A stretch of 64,000 nt of DNA, taken from positions 558,001-622,000 of the forward strand of contig NC_134018.1 in assembly GCF_040712315.1 (NCBI RefSeq), written 5' to 3'. A program made the translations under genes and the position numbers. Positions 23,371 to 34,868 of this stretch are shown in pieces. The stretch is from Castanea sativa. Taxonomy: Eukaryota > Streptophyta > Magnoliopsida > Fagales > Fagaceae. Below the pieces are notes generated by a model that did not search any database, was not told the DNA's origin, and saw nothing but the letters and a program-made list of their open reading frames with translations. Every line of letters starts with the position of its first letter. The stretch's first letter is position 1.

Positions 23371-26300
23371 AAGATACAACAACCAACCCATACCTAACCC
23401 CAACAACTTGGGTGCAGCAAAGTACAAACTGATAAATAATGACTTAAAACTAATTTTTGGGTATGCCTAACTGAAATTTATGAGCTCCAGCTGGTGATGA
23501 TAGACGGGAAAACAAGGCCCAGAACCTAGTGTATCAAAAAAAAATTTAACCTTCACAAGGTCATAGAGAAAAAGAAAAAGAAAAAGAAAAAGATGGTTGA
23601 CTTTTGGCCTTCATAAAGACTTAAATAATAGCAGAAAGAAGCCGGCTGTGAGCACTAGCAGTGGAGAGGGATACATGTTGTGAGTCCCATTTTCATCATT
23701 GGATGAAACTGATGGTGCTTGTGCAGGGCATGCAAGACCCTCCTTGCCTTCCTTGCACTCATTGGCAAAAAGGCCAGGTGGGTAGTTTCCATAGAGGTTT
23801 ATGTAGCTGAACATGGTTGTGGCACAATCATTTGTCAAATCATTTATTACATCTGCATAAGGGCAAGCGAATTCCTTGAATGATCCACAGCACAAAGCAG
23901 AAGGGTAGTTGGGTCCTTTGCATTTGCTTGTGATGATTGTGTAGTTCAGAAACTCGAAGTTCACAGGGCAAGCTGCAGATTTTGCATAAGTAAATATATC
24001 ATCAGACCACTCTATTACCTTTGTATATTGGGTAGAACAAGTTATTAATTATGAAAACAGAAAAGGTAATAATGCCTTGAAAAGGAAAATTTCCATAGTT
24101 GTTTATCAATTTTCCTTCACTTCCCTTACTGAATGATTCGTTCCCTAGATGGAAACAAAGCCTTAGTGTGAAAAAATATACCATCTAAAGATAACATCAA
24201 TGACTTTCCTTAGGCAAGTTCTCTCTCAGATATGCCACCTCTCAAGTCACAAAAGATGGGTGCTTTGCATAAACAAGCAAAAGAAGACATGGATATGCAC
24301 ATCAGAAACCAGCCAGCTATATTATCATCGTAGCTGTATATATACAACCCATGGCCCTGAATGGATCAGAGAGATAATTAAACTCATTATATCCATTCAC
24401 AAAGTCAATCACCTAATTCACTCTCATTTGATTCAAAATGATCTGAAGCACCATTGTGGAAATTTATTTGACATAATAATTAATCTGTATTTCATATCCT
24501 GATCATTCAGCCATCTGCTATTTGCAGAGTAAGGTATACAGGTCACTTTCAATGATCTCTAATGCCACCCTTGTGCCATAGGCATCAAGTAATCTAAACA
24601 AATGCAAGAAGTTATCAGAAGAAAACTTAGAAGGCATCCTATAATATAAGATATTAACAAAGGAACTTTCACCTTATGAACCCAACTGCAGCATCACTTC
24701 CTCACACAAAAGCTATACGTGAAAACAGAGAAATTATTTTTTGTGGAACAAATAACAAGCAAATATCCCACAAATATTTCAGGAAAAAACCCTTTTCAAA
24801 ACAAACCAATAATATCTCTGTTAATGTAGTATAACCATAATAACTTTGCTAATCTAGCAAGACCGAAAGAATAGCATACTTCGGGGGATATGGGACTAAT
24901 TTGCCCCTTAAAAGTAAGATAAATCAATTTTTAATTTTTAACCGTGTTTTATGTTTTTAAATGTTGAACCCCCAAAAAAGAACAGATGTGGCTGAACCTG
25001 ATTAGTCTGTTTAGGATACATATCCAACCCCAATTAGTTTGTTGTTATTTTATGTTGTTGACAGTTGTAGAAAAGCTCATAATCATCTCTTTTAGTGCTA
25101 TGGCAATGGAGCAAGAACCTTGAAAAAGGTTTCTACTCTTGAATTCATTACTCCTTCAGCCTTCAGGGCAAGATCTCCCTATTTTAATCACAGGTTTCTA
25201 ATTTTGCAGCAAATTATTTCTCAGTGTCATATTTGTAAAGCTCCTAATAAGTAATAACTAAAAACCAGAAAGATATAACTCAAAAAAAAAAAAAAAAAAA
25301 AAACGGAAATAACAGAAAGGAATATGAAAGTCAAAAACTAGTAATAATTACAACTGGGTATGCCTGAAAAGGCAAAATCCATCAGCCTATAGATAGAATT
25401 GATGGATCGAACGTGATCTATTTGAAAACTAAAAAATGGGCATAAACCAAAAGTTGGGGCTTTTTAGCTATCAGATCCAATACCAATGCATTACAAAAAC
25501 AAGAACAAACCCAGAAACTATCTGATCCAAAATAAAGAAATCAGTTGTGAAAGTTAGCACCTTTTTTAGCTTGAAGAAGGTTCCTGCCATTAAATGACTG
25601 AGATTCAAACACAACATCTGCAATTACACACAAACGTTAGCAAAAAAAAAAAACAGAATATATAGCAAAGACTGTTGAAAAACGTGAAGTACCTGAAATG
25701 AAAGTAGAAGGAGAAGAAGAAGAAACAGGAAGACCCATCAAAAGGTAGGACAAGAGAATTGCAGAGAAGAAGCAGAAACATCGATTCCAGTCCATATTTT
25801 CTTGGGTTTTCTTTGGGCTCGAGAAAAGAAAGAGAGAGACCTTTTATTTATTGAACTGAGCTAACTACTATGCTCTACCTAGCTCCTTCAATTTTTCTTT
25901 TTAACACACAACAGAAAAAAGCTTTGAGCTATTCAAGTTTAACACAAAAAAGTTTACATAAGACGAGTACAGGCAGTTTACAGACAGACATGAAGAGGAA
26001 AGTGGGGACACGCAAACACAAATTACTCAGAGTTGACGTTATTTATCATGTTTGTTTTAATAAATAAATACAAATATTTTAATAAGGACAGAGACAGTTG
26101 ATTGATTGAAGTGGGTTACAGCAAGAAACGCGAAAACTGGATTTCCTCAGCACACACCAACTCTCTCTTTATCTCCTTCGTGCAAGCTTCTCATTTATAA
26201 TTTATGTCAATTTTTGTTAATAGACGAGAGTGCTGTCCGTTACCTGTTTAAATATATGGTTTTAATTTTTAAATAATATTATATGTATTTTTATATATTT

Positions 26301-26915
26301 TTTTATTTATAAGTATTTTATTTTAAATATAAACAACTTTACTAAAACATTACTAAACAACCTCTCGTCTTTTATATAATTTTAGGCATTTGTGTTTCTT
26401 GCTTTCACTTTTATTTATTTGATTGGAGGTAAATAAATAGATGATGATCCTTAATGACTTGTAACTAATGACCATTATAATCTTCTTTTATCAATTTATG
26501 AAGCATGCTTATGATTGCTCTTTATTAATAGACAATACTAATTAATTTTAAGTGTAGGTATATCAAATCTCAAATTTTTTATTTAACTATAAAAAATTTT
26601 AAGGATTGAATAATTTACTTTTAAAAAAATTTATTTATTTATCTTCAACCTATATGTTATGTCATCGGATCTTATTCCTAGTTCTTGAGTAGGTGACATA
26701 ATGTCATTAATTTTTTTTATAGAAGTTAAAATTTCACTTTTAAATCGACATATGAGTAAAAAATTAGTTTTCCTCTAAGTTTAGGGACTAAATTCTATAA
26801 TTAAAGTTCTACAGGCTTTACTACTTCCTATGGAAATACCAAACGAACCCTTATGTTGTACTTTGTCATAGTGAAGAATCCATATATAAATTGTATAAGA
26901 GTCAAACAAATGCAA
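23371..26915. repeat. Segmental duplication, copy 2 (carries LLG copy 2)
   Basis: The compact partner of 15612-23270. It keeps the gene, intron 2 without copia DNA, and the upstream flank without the long-TIR transposon. In place of the copia fragment it has about 115 bases (24840-24954) that copy 1 lacks. Confidence 0.8.
23611..25795 (-). CDS. LORELEI-like GPI-anchored protein, copy 2 (3 exons)
   Basis: Minus-strand exons 25795-25693, 25617-25561 and 23972-23611 give 173 residues in frame. The layout equals copy 1: signal peptide, FVFES...GRNLLQAKK-type N-region (here DVVFESQSFNG), eight-cysteine LRE/LLG domain (CKGPNYPSALCC, FKEFACPYADVIND, FSYINLYGNYPPGLF) and hydrophobic GPI tail (PLLVLTAGFFLLLFKSL). 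All splice sites are GT-AG, including CAG|GTACTT where copy 1 has GC. Intron 2 is 1,588 bases without transposon DNA. It is probably the better-preserved member of the pair. The role, as known for the family, is to escort and assist CrRLK1L or FLS2 receptors at the membrane. Confidence 0.9.
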
Positions 26916-27379
26916 CTTTAAAAAATTATATTAAAAATTATCAAGTAAAAGTTTCATGTATTTAAAATGTTTGTGCATTCTATATTTATTTATCTGTCTG
27001 GTTCAATTTCATAACTATTCTATTGAGGAAAAGCTGTGATTTTCTTCCTCCAAAGGTGTGGAAGAAAATCACAATTTCGTGTTGGCAGTGGTACGCACAC
27101 AATGAAGACTATACGTGTTGATCAAAAGAAGAAGGATGGATGGCGTTCATGGATTTAAAGCCCATCGAATCATTCTCATCAAGAATGCTATAAAATATAA
27201 CATTTAGCATTTTAAAAAGTTATTTTATTTATTTTAAAAACTCACTTTGCAATACATCCAATATTAAAAGGTCTATTATTTTACCACTTTATTTAAATAT
27301 TCTTTTTTATTCTTTCTTTATGTTGTAGCTGTTAGTTATAAAGTTTTTTTCCTTCAACTACCATGAACGTACCTGTTAG
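25796..27379. other. Upstream flank of LLG copy 2 and intergenic DNA
   Basis: 25800-26915 is the duplicated promoter-side flank (GA-rich run near 25828, then AT-rich). 26916-27379 is unique AT-rich sequence with a short inverted motif (gtgattttcttcc...ggaagaaaatcac, about 27031-27072). No gene is seen. Confidence 0.5.

Positions 27380-27595
<216 letters not shown>

Positions 27596-27625
<30 letters not shown>
27596..27625. repeat. (TA)n microsatellite followed by poly-T
   Basis: About 13 TA units run into a T tract directly before the hairpin at 27638. Unit B has only a short TATATA here. Confidence 0.8.
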
Positions 27626-27631
<6 letters not shown>

Positions 27632-27637
27632 TTTTAC

Positions 27638-27850
27638 TACAGTGGGCTGCTAGAGATAGCAGCCCACTGTTGTTGGATGTCAAAATTTATAGGATGAAGC
27701 ATATTTAATGTAGTGTGCTTTTTTAGAATTAGATGTTAAAAAATAGCACTGCTAGAGATAGCAGCCCACTGTTGTTGGATGTCAAAATTTATAGGATGGA
27801 GCATATTTAATGTAGTGTGCTTTTTTAGAATTAGATGTTAAAAAATAGCA
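27638..27850. repeat. Strong hairpin and 102-bp tandem repeat in unit A
   Basis: ACAGTGGGCTGCTA, a GAGA loop and TAGCAGCCCACTGT form a 14-bp perfect inverted repeat at 27639-27670. The block CTGCTAGAGATAGCAGCCCACTG plus about 80 following bases is repeated at 27749, a period of 102. Unit B has neither. It looks like the abutted ends of a small foldback transposon copied along with its flank. Confidence 0.75.
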
Positions 27851-28739
27851 TATCTAGCATTTGACACGTTTGATGGAAATATAAAGCTTTTAGCAAAGCA
27901 AGATTGGCATCTCATCAACGATTAATTCCTCCTCTCTTTAAAGAAAATCTTTCCCTTTCACTTCCTTCATGCAAGCTAAAGTGACACTATATTTGCCGAA
28001 GTATAAAGTATTGCTGCTACAATAGACTCCTGTTTGCAATAGGATCCAAATTTAGTGTGGAGGATATATAGATGGTTGCCCATGGAATCTAATACGAAAG
28101 TGATCACCCTGGAAGGTGTTCGTGGAGGATTCTATATATAGTGGCAGATTTATTTGACACATATAGAGAGGCTGTTGGAAGAAAGAATTGATGCATGGTG
28201 TCTTCTTGTCCAAATTTACTAATAGCCCAAGTCAAGTTTTGTCGAGCATTAAATATTTAAGCTCAGCTCGACAACAAATATAAAATGTTCAAACTTAGTT
28301 TAAGCTTAAACCAAGTCGACAAATTATGTTTGACCTTGAGCCTGTTAGATAATCCAAAAGTTTGAGCTCCATTAAGCTTGGCTTGATTCATTAGTCAAGT
28401 CAATTTCAAGTTCAATATCAAGTTATTCTGCTCGAGATTCAATACAAATACATTATGAAGACCATATTAAGCATATTATCAATCTCATTTGGTTTGAACA
28501 TGTGGTCTCAAGTTTCAACTAAATTAGTAAGATATAAGTTTATTTTTCAAGCTCATATCAAGTTTTATCAACAAACTCATTCTCAAAAAAAAAAAAAAAA
28601 AAAAAAGGTTTTATTAACAAACCCATAAAACAGCCAAAGCATGGCTTGTTTAAGTCTCAAGTTTGGTTTGTTTATAAACAAACAAACACGAGAGCTTTTT
28701 ATTGAGCCACACCTCAAACTTGGTTTATTTACAACCCTA

Positions 28740-29027
<288 letters not shown>

Positions 29028-29206
29028 TTATAGGATATAGCATAGTGTGCTTTTTTTACGAATTAAATGTTAAAAAATAGCATATTTAGTATTTGATACA
29101 TTTGACAAGAATGCCCTTATAAAGCTTGTAGCAAAGCAAGATTGGCGTCTCATCAACTATTAATTCCTCCCCTCTTTAAAGAGAATCTTTCCCTTTCACT
29201 TCCTTC

Positions 29207-29392
29207 ATGCAAGCTAAAGTGAAACTATATTTGCCGAAGTATTATTGCTACAATAGACCTGTTAAAGCAAGGTTCCAAGGGGAGAGTTGGCAACAGGATC
29301 CAAATTTAGTGTGGAAGGATAGATGGTTGCCCACGGATTCTAATTCGAAAGTGATCACCCTGGAAGGTGTTCGTGGAGGATTCTATATATAG
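29207..29392 (+). pseudogene. LINE (L1-type) pol C-terminal relic, piece 1
   Basis: The frame contains SWQQDPNLVWKDRWLPTDSNSKVI, which resembles the IWKDRWLP segment before the zinc-binding region of plant L1-type reverse transcriptases. A decayed copy lies in unit A at about 28040-28140. No start, RT core or poly-A tail is seen. The assignment is by motif memory only. Confidence 0.4.
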
Positions 29393-29954
29393 TGGCGGAT
29401 TTAAATGACACATATAGAGAGCCTGTTGGAAGAAAGAATTGACGCATGGTGTCTTCTTGTCCAAATTTACTAAAAGCCCAAGTCAAGTTTTGTTGAGTAT
29501 TAAATGTTCAAGTTCAGCTCGACAACAAATATAAAATGTTCAAACTTGGTTTAAGCTTAAACCAAGTCGACAAATTATGTTTGAGGTTGAGCCTGTTAGA
29601 TAATCTAATAGTTTGAGCTCCATTCAATTTGGCTTGATTCATTAGTCAAGTCAATCCCAAATTAATATCAAGTTTTTCTGCTCGAGATTCAATACAAATA
29701 CATTATGAAGACCATATTAAGCATATTATCAATCTCATTTGGTTTGGACATGTAGTCTCAACTTCCAACTAATTTAGTAAGAGGTAAGTTTATTTTTCAA
29801 GCTCATATCAAGTTTTATTAACAAACCCATAAAACAGCCAAAGCATGGCTTGTTTAAGTCTCAAGTTTGGTTTGTTTATAAACAAACAAACACCTCAAAC
29901 TTGGTTTATTTACAGCCCTACGTACTACAGCAACCTACATAGTATGTTAGAATG

Positions 29955-30150
29955 ATATGAAATTAGTGAAACATGTATTGTGGCACTGTCCAAACGCTAA
30001 AAAGATAAGAGCATCCAGTGGCTTAAGCTCGCTAATGAGGTATGCAGGGGATGTTGTTTCTATAGATTTCTTGTTGCAAGTTTGGAAAAGAAGCTAGGAA
30101 GTACTGAAATGGGAAAAACTCGTTAGAGAAGGTTCCACCTTTCCTCTTTA
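29955..30150 (+). pseudogene. LINE (L1-type) pol C-terminal relic, piece 2
   Basis: One frame reads KHVLWHCPNAKKIR and then SIDFLLQVWKRS before a TAG. This resembles the zinc-binding and RNase H-like tail of plant L1 pol (the ...H.LW.CP.A..IW pattern). Together with piece 1 it suggests one old LINE whose middle is lost or duplicated away. Confidence 0.4.
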
Positions 30151-32026
30151 GATGTATGCTCGACTTAATCTCAATGAAATATACTGAATTGTGAGAGAGG
30201 GAAGTGAAATTTAGAGTAGTAAATCTGCCACTGTTTTATTAACCATTATCTTGCTTAAATACACTGGGGATGATATTATGAACCAAGATGTCGTGCTGAA
30301 TAATTTGTTATTTAAATTACTACTAGTATTTGAATTTAGGCTTAGTGATAGATCTTTAGTATTTGAATTTAATTAGGCTTAATGATAGATTTTTATTTAA
30401 ATTAGCTTGTAAGCCCATGCATATACATAGATACACTTAAAGATATATAATAAGATGCATAATATAATTCATATATATAATTTAAATACTATTGATAGTC
30501 ATTTTTATTTTTATTAACTCTTTAAAAAGTTTTGTAAGGATATTATTATGTATAAAACGTAAATGTTCCATATATATTTTTAAATTATTGTGAGGCACTT
30601 TAAAAAAAAATATATTTACGATTCATATATTTTAGACTATTTGGTTTTTGTATTTAATAACTCACTTAGATGAATATTTATGATATGGTCCCACATTTGA
30701 TTCTAAAAGTAAGAAATAAAATTCTTTAAGAATAAATAATTTAAGACACATGACGCAAAATTAGAACTCTAATTTGAAATTTTAATTTGAGTTTTTTTTC
30801 AGCTTTACCTATTATTATATATGTAGATATAGATAAGGTAATAGTAAATTAATATTGTTATCTACTTGTATACAAATCAATTCCTATATTTTAGGATATG
30901 ATTGGTTTTTATGTTTCAGAATTTGGAGGAAAGACTAATCACCTCAAATTGACTAATTTATCTTTCTTTCATCCCGTATCTTTCTTTCATCCAGGTTCAT
31001 AACAATTAATCTGAAAATACAATTGGGTAATAACGGAAAAATTGGAATAACCCAACCGATAAGATAATACCCACCTGAAAATGCCTATCATCCTAGAACT
31101 AGGAACTTTATTGAGAGAGAAACTCTATATATATTACTAGTCGTTCATAAAATTAAAAAAATTAAAAAAAAAAAGTATATTACTAGTCACCTCCTCACAC
31201 AAGGTGACTTTCTTTTTTTCTTTGGATTTTCTATTCACACTCCACTTGACTTCTGTACGGGGTGTTACTCCCTCTCAAGTCTATTGTTCATAAAAACTCA
31301 TCTTAATGGTGCCACATGTGCAAGACCTTGGACTTGTTAGACCTTGGGTCTTAGGACATTGTGCGCAATTGTGTGTACTGTTGGGCCTACAAACCCTGCC
31401 TAGGCAAGCCTTGACGCCCACCAAAAACCAAAATAAAGACATTTATAACATTAACGGCTAGGGTAAGATCCTATTTGGTCGGGGAATGTGATTTCCTGGG
31501 AAGGTGAGTCCCAAGATGCTCGGTATCGCCTAGGAAGTATCGCTACCGGGCATATCTTCTAACATGGGAATCAGTTCCAATGCCACTCTAACAACCTCCT
31601 ATTCCCAATTGAACACCCACTTAAGGATAAACATTGAACCTCCTTTCCCACTCACCACGAAATAAATCATAACTCTTCCATTAATTTTAAGCTATAAATA
31701 AGATATGGGAACGAGGAAATGGGGGTTGACAATTTTAGAGAGAAAACTGAGAAAAGAAGGTGATCATTCTAAGAGAGAAAGAGAAAGCAATTCTCAAAGG
31801 TCTAGGGAGGAGTTGAGAAAACAAGTGTGCTTGAGTTGCCGAGCGTAGAACAACCCATAGTAGGAAACCCAAAGCCCACGATACAAATAGATTGTGAGCC
31901 CAAATAGAGTTGAGCCCAATAACCATATTTTGGGTACGCACAACTTCAATTTCACACTTTCACATATTAGACTAACATTAGACTTTTTTGTTTATATCAA
32001 CTTCTTCAATTTGGAGTGTATATATA
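30150..32026. other. Intergenic DNA left of element 2
   Basis: 30150-31200 is AT-rich without a gene. 31240-31975 is richer in GC and has LTR-like features: a TATA-like CTATAAATA near 31693, a GA-rich leader after it, and a TGTTGGGCC start near 31379. I found no matching target duplication or second copy, so a solo LTR is only a possibility. Confidence 0.4.
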
Positions 32027-32052
32027 TCAAATAATTCATAATGAATACCCAT
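32027..32052 (+). mobile_element. 5' stub of Helitron-like copy 1, split by element 2
   Basis: TCAAATAATTCATAATGAATACCCAT matches the far end of the inverted Helitron-like copy 2 (AATTCATAATGAATACCTAC on the minus strand near 47165). The rest of the copy continues right of element 2 at 44928. The 5' TC start is inferred. Confidence 0.5.
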
Positions 32053-32803
32053 TGTGGGGGGTAAAAAGATCCTGATGGGAATGTGGGCCTTTTGGGCCGT
32101 GTTAAGGAAGGCCGACCTGCTCCTGGGTTTAGAATCTGTTAGTACTATGGGTCGGCCCATACGCCGAGGATCCGAGGATCCAGCCGAGGGTGAGCTTACC
32201 CTCGGATGAACATCGAAGAACTCGGGATTTCATGGTAAAAATTATGGGATGACACGGTTAAGGCCAATGGTTAAGAAGGGTGAACCCTAGAACGCCCCAG
32301 AAGCACCGGTGTTGAAGAAATGTCAAAGATAAAGGCTGCTGCCTCCACATTAAAGACCCTGCATCTACCACCCTGGCCGCATTTATGGGGAAGTGACACC
32401 TGAACAGTGGAAGGGAAATTTCTAGTTACTGTTCAAAGGCACTAAGAAAAGAAATATCTAGGCTAAGGGAGGAGTTGGGGCAACACGTGTACAAAGTATT
32501 AAAAAAAGGAGTATTTAAGGGGGAACCTGGAAGAGAAAGAGAGACGGACTTTTTGTAACCTAAAAAGAAAAAAGGCCAAGAGAAAGATATAATATAAGAA
32601 CAGCTCTCGGCTTACATCCGACGAGGCCTATCTATAATATTCCTTGTTGTTTCCAAATATTTGCAATCTTTAGTTTGTCATTTAATCCCCACACACTTCT
32701 AACCTGGGTTTCAAGCCCACACTCTACAAATTCATATTGTTTAAGGCTCATTGGGCCTGAGCCCATAACTGTTCTTGGGACTAGGTGTAATTGTGCACTT
32801 ACA
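32053..32803 (+). repeat. 5' LTR of element 2 (751 bp)
   Basis: Ends TGTGGGGGG ... CTTACA. A TATA-like TATTTAAG near 32514 lies in a region likely to be U3. A perfect 8-bp stem, CCGAGGGT/ACCCTCGG with a 6-base loop, lies at 32184-32205. CCGAGGATC blocks repeat just before it. Confidence 0.95.
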
Positions 32804-32805
32804 AT

Positions 32806-32823
32806 TGGCGCCGTTTGTGGGGA
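32806..32823 (+). other. Primer binding site of element 2 (tRNA-Asp-like)
   Basis: TGGCGCCGTTTGTGGGGA starts two bases after the LTR. The first ten bases and the last five fit the complement of the plant tRNA-Asp 3' end (TGGCGCCGTT...GGGGA). Three internal bases differ. Confidence 0.75.
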
Positions 32824-32849
32824 CCTAGTCTAGAAGAGGTAGGGATATT

Positions 32850-34862
32850 ATGGCAGGCTTAGGCTCTCACCATGCAGAGTCACAAGGATCACAACCGGAA
32901 GATCATTTCGAATGTCTTGAACATCGTAGGGATCGTGAGGGAAGCGTCCATACAGAATACCCAGGGGCTAGCCATACTCATGGAGGGGGTAGCACTACCC
33001 ATGATGAGGGTTCTAAATCCATGCAGAAGGAAATCAATCGTTTGAAGAGGAAGTTACGCCGTGCTAAACGTAAGGTCTCCCCGTCCTCGTCTAGTTCTTC
33101 CTCAGAGAAGGATAGGGGACTTGGCTACAGTTCAAGGTCATGTTCCCCCACCAGCGCAACATCCTCCGGTGAGGAGGACGACAAGCCAGCCCGCAGACGT
33201 AAGAAGCTTCGTTCTAGAGGCTTGGGCAACGATACCATGAGTAGGGCGTTGCACCAGCTCTCTAAATCTCCGTTTTCACGGAGGATCGAGAGGGGGAGGC
33301 TTCCCAGGAGGTTCACCCAGCCCACCTTTACCATATACAATGGTCGGACTGATCCGGTGGAGCACGTGAGTCACTTCAACCAAAGGATGGCAGTGCACTC
33401 TCACAGCGAGACTTTGATGTGTAAAGTCTTCCCCTCCAGCTTGGGACCTGTGGCTATGAGATGGTTTAACGGTCTCAAATCGGGATCTGTAGGCTCATTT
33501 GGGGAGTTAACTAGGGCATTTGCTTCGCGGTTCATTACGTGTAGCAGAGTCCCTCGGCCATTGGACTCGTTGCTATCCATGGCCATGAAGGAAGGGGAGA
33601 CACTGAAAGCATACTCCGACAGATACTGGGAGATGTTTAATGAAATAGATGGCGACTTTGATGAGGTGGCGCTTAATACCTTTAAGGTGGGTCTCCCTAC
33701 TGATCACGACCTAAGAAAGTCTTTGACGAAAAAGCCCGTCCGCAGCGTACGCCGTCTTATGGATCGTATTGATGAATACAAAAAGGTAGAGGAAGACCAG
33801 CAGCAGGGAAAAGGAAAGGAGAAGGTTATCCCACAGGAGAGAAGGGATTTCAGGTCGGACAGATATCACAACAACAAGCCGAGGAGGGATTACTTCGGAA
33901 AATCCGGCTCGGCAGCACCTCAGGCTATAAATACTGTGTTCCGAGAACCAGTGCATCAGTTATTAGAAAAAGTTCGTAAAGAGCCCTTCTTCAGATGGCC
34001 CGGCAAGATGGCAGGGGACCCTGCGAGAAGAAATCAAAACCTTTTCTGTCAGTATCATCAGGATGTGGGTCACACTACTGAAAACTGTCGGACCCTGTGG
34101 AACCATCTAGAGCAGCTCGTCGGTGAGGGAAAGTTAAAGCAGCACTTGTGTCAGCCCACTGGGCAGGTCAGTCAAGTTGGTTCAAACAACCAGAGGAACA
34201 GTTCATCTCGGCCAGCATTGGGAACAATTAATGTTATCTTCGCTGCACCTGGTAGGACCGGCTCAGGTCCCACTAGGGTGATGGCAGTTTCCCATCCGCA
34301 GGCCGAGGATGCGGATAGTAGGCCAAAGAGATTAAAAGGCACTTTACCTGTCTTGGGTTTCTCCGAGGAGGATAAAGTAGGGACTATCCAGCCCCATGAC
34401 GATGCTCTTGTGGTTACCCTCAGGATAGGGAACTATGATGTGGGGAGGGTGATGATAGATCAGGGCAGCGGTGCAGATATCATGTACCCTGATCTATTTA
34501 AAGGGCTAAGATTGGGGTTGGAAGATCTAACCCCTTACGACTCCCCACTTATAAGCTTCGAAGGAAGGGCCGTTGTGCCGAAGGGACAAATCCGTTTACC
34601 CGTTCAATCCGGCACAGAAACGGTTGAGGTAGATTTCATTGTGGTTGACGCGTACTCTCCATATACAGCCATCCTCGCCAGGCCATGGCTGCACGCTTTG
34701 GGAGCTGTCTCCTCTACCTTACATGTTAAGGTGAAATTTCCCTCGGGGAAGCATGTTGAGGAAATCCTCGGCAGCCAGGTAGTGGCTAGGCAATGCATAT
34801 CGGCTGCGGTGCTTCGTCAGTCAGAAATTGAGTCATCAACGTTGCCCATCCAGGAGTCATAG
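32850..34862 (+). CDS. Element 2 Gag-protease polyprotein
   Basis: This 670-residue open frame starts at the first ATG after the primer site. An N-terminal hydrophilic region with a basic helix (about residues 54-72) and Ser-rich runs is followed by the retrotransposon gag domain (about 150-290; FTIYNGRTDPVEH, FPSSLGPVAMRWF, FASRFITCSR). A zinc-knuckle variant at 400-413 is spaced C-X2-H-X4-H-X4-C (CQYHQDVGHTTENC). A retropepsin-like protease has its active-site Asp at about 537 (MIDQGSGADIMYP) and the hydrophobic ILARPWLHALG segment near 610. Gag packages element RNA and the protease processes the polyprotein. The frame is intact, unlike those of elements 1 and 3. It ends in TAG followed by CAATTA with pol continuing in the same frame. 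Confidence 0.93.
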   Translation: MAGLGSHHAESQGSQPEDHFECLEHRRDREGSVHTEYPGASHTHGGGSTTHDEGSKSMQKEINRLKRKLRRAKRKVSPSSSSSSSEKDRGLGYSSRSCSPTSATSSGEEDDKPARRRKKLRSRGLGNDTMSRALHQLSKSPFSRRIERGRLPRRFTQPTFTIYNGRTDPVEHVSHFNQRMAVHSHSETLMCKVFPSSLGPVAMRWFNGLKSGSVGSFGELTRAFASRFITCSRVPRPLDSLLSMAMKEGETLKAYSDRYWEMFNEIDGDFDEVALNTFKVGLPTDHDLRKSLTKKPVRSVRRLMDRIDEYKKVEEDQQQGKGKEKVIPQERRDFRSDRYHNNKPRRDYFGKSGSAAPQAINTVFREPVHQLLEKVRKEPFFRWPGKMAGDPARRNQNLFCQYHQDVGHTTENCRTLWNHLEQLVGEGKLKQHLCQPTGQVSQVGSNNQRNSSSRPALGTINVIFAAPGRTGSGPTRVMAVSHPQAEDADSRPKRLKGTLPVLGFSEEDKVGTIQPHDDALVVTLRIGNYDVGRVMIDQGSGADIMYPDLFKGLRLGLEDLTPYDSPLISFEGRAVVPKGQIRLPVQSGTETVEVDFIVVDAYSPYTAILARPWLHALGAVSSTLHVKVKFPSGKHVEEILGSQVVARQCISAAVLRQSEIESSTLPIQES

Positions 34863-34868
34863 CAATTA
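34860..34868 (+). promoter_or_regulatory. Putative readthrough stop between gag-protease and pol (TAG CAA TTA)
   Basis: TAG at 34860-34862 is followed by CAATTA, which fits the CARYYA type-I readthrough signal known from tobamoviruses. Pol continues in the same frame after it. The same nine bases occur at the same place in element 3, where flanking codons differ. Readthrough would set a high Gag to Pol ratio. Function is inferred. Confidence 0.7.

Noticed and set aside
31379..31976. Possible solo LTR left of element 2
   Set aside because: It has TG...CA-like ends and a TATA-like box, but I found no target duplication, primer site or second copy in the window.
33125..33956. Minus-strand open frames opposite gag in element 2 and similar ones in element 3
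   Set aside because: Shadows of the well-supported gag frame; no domain of their own.
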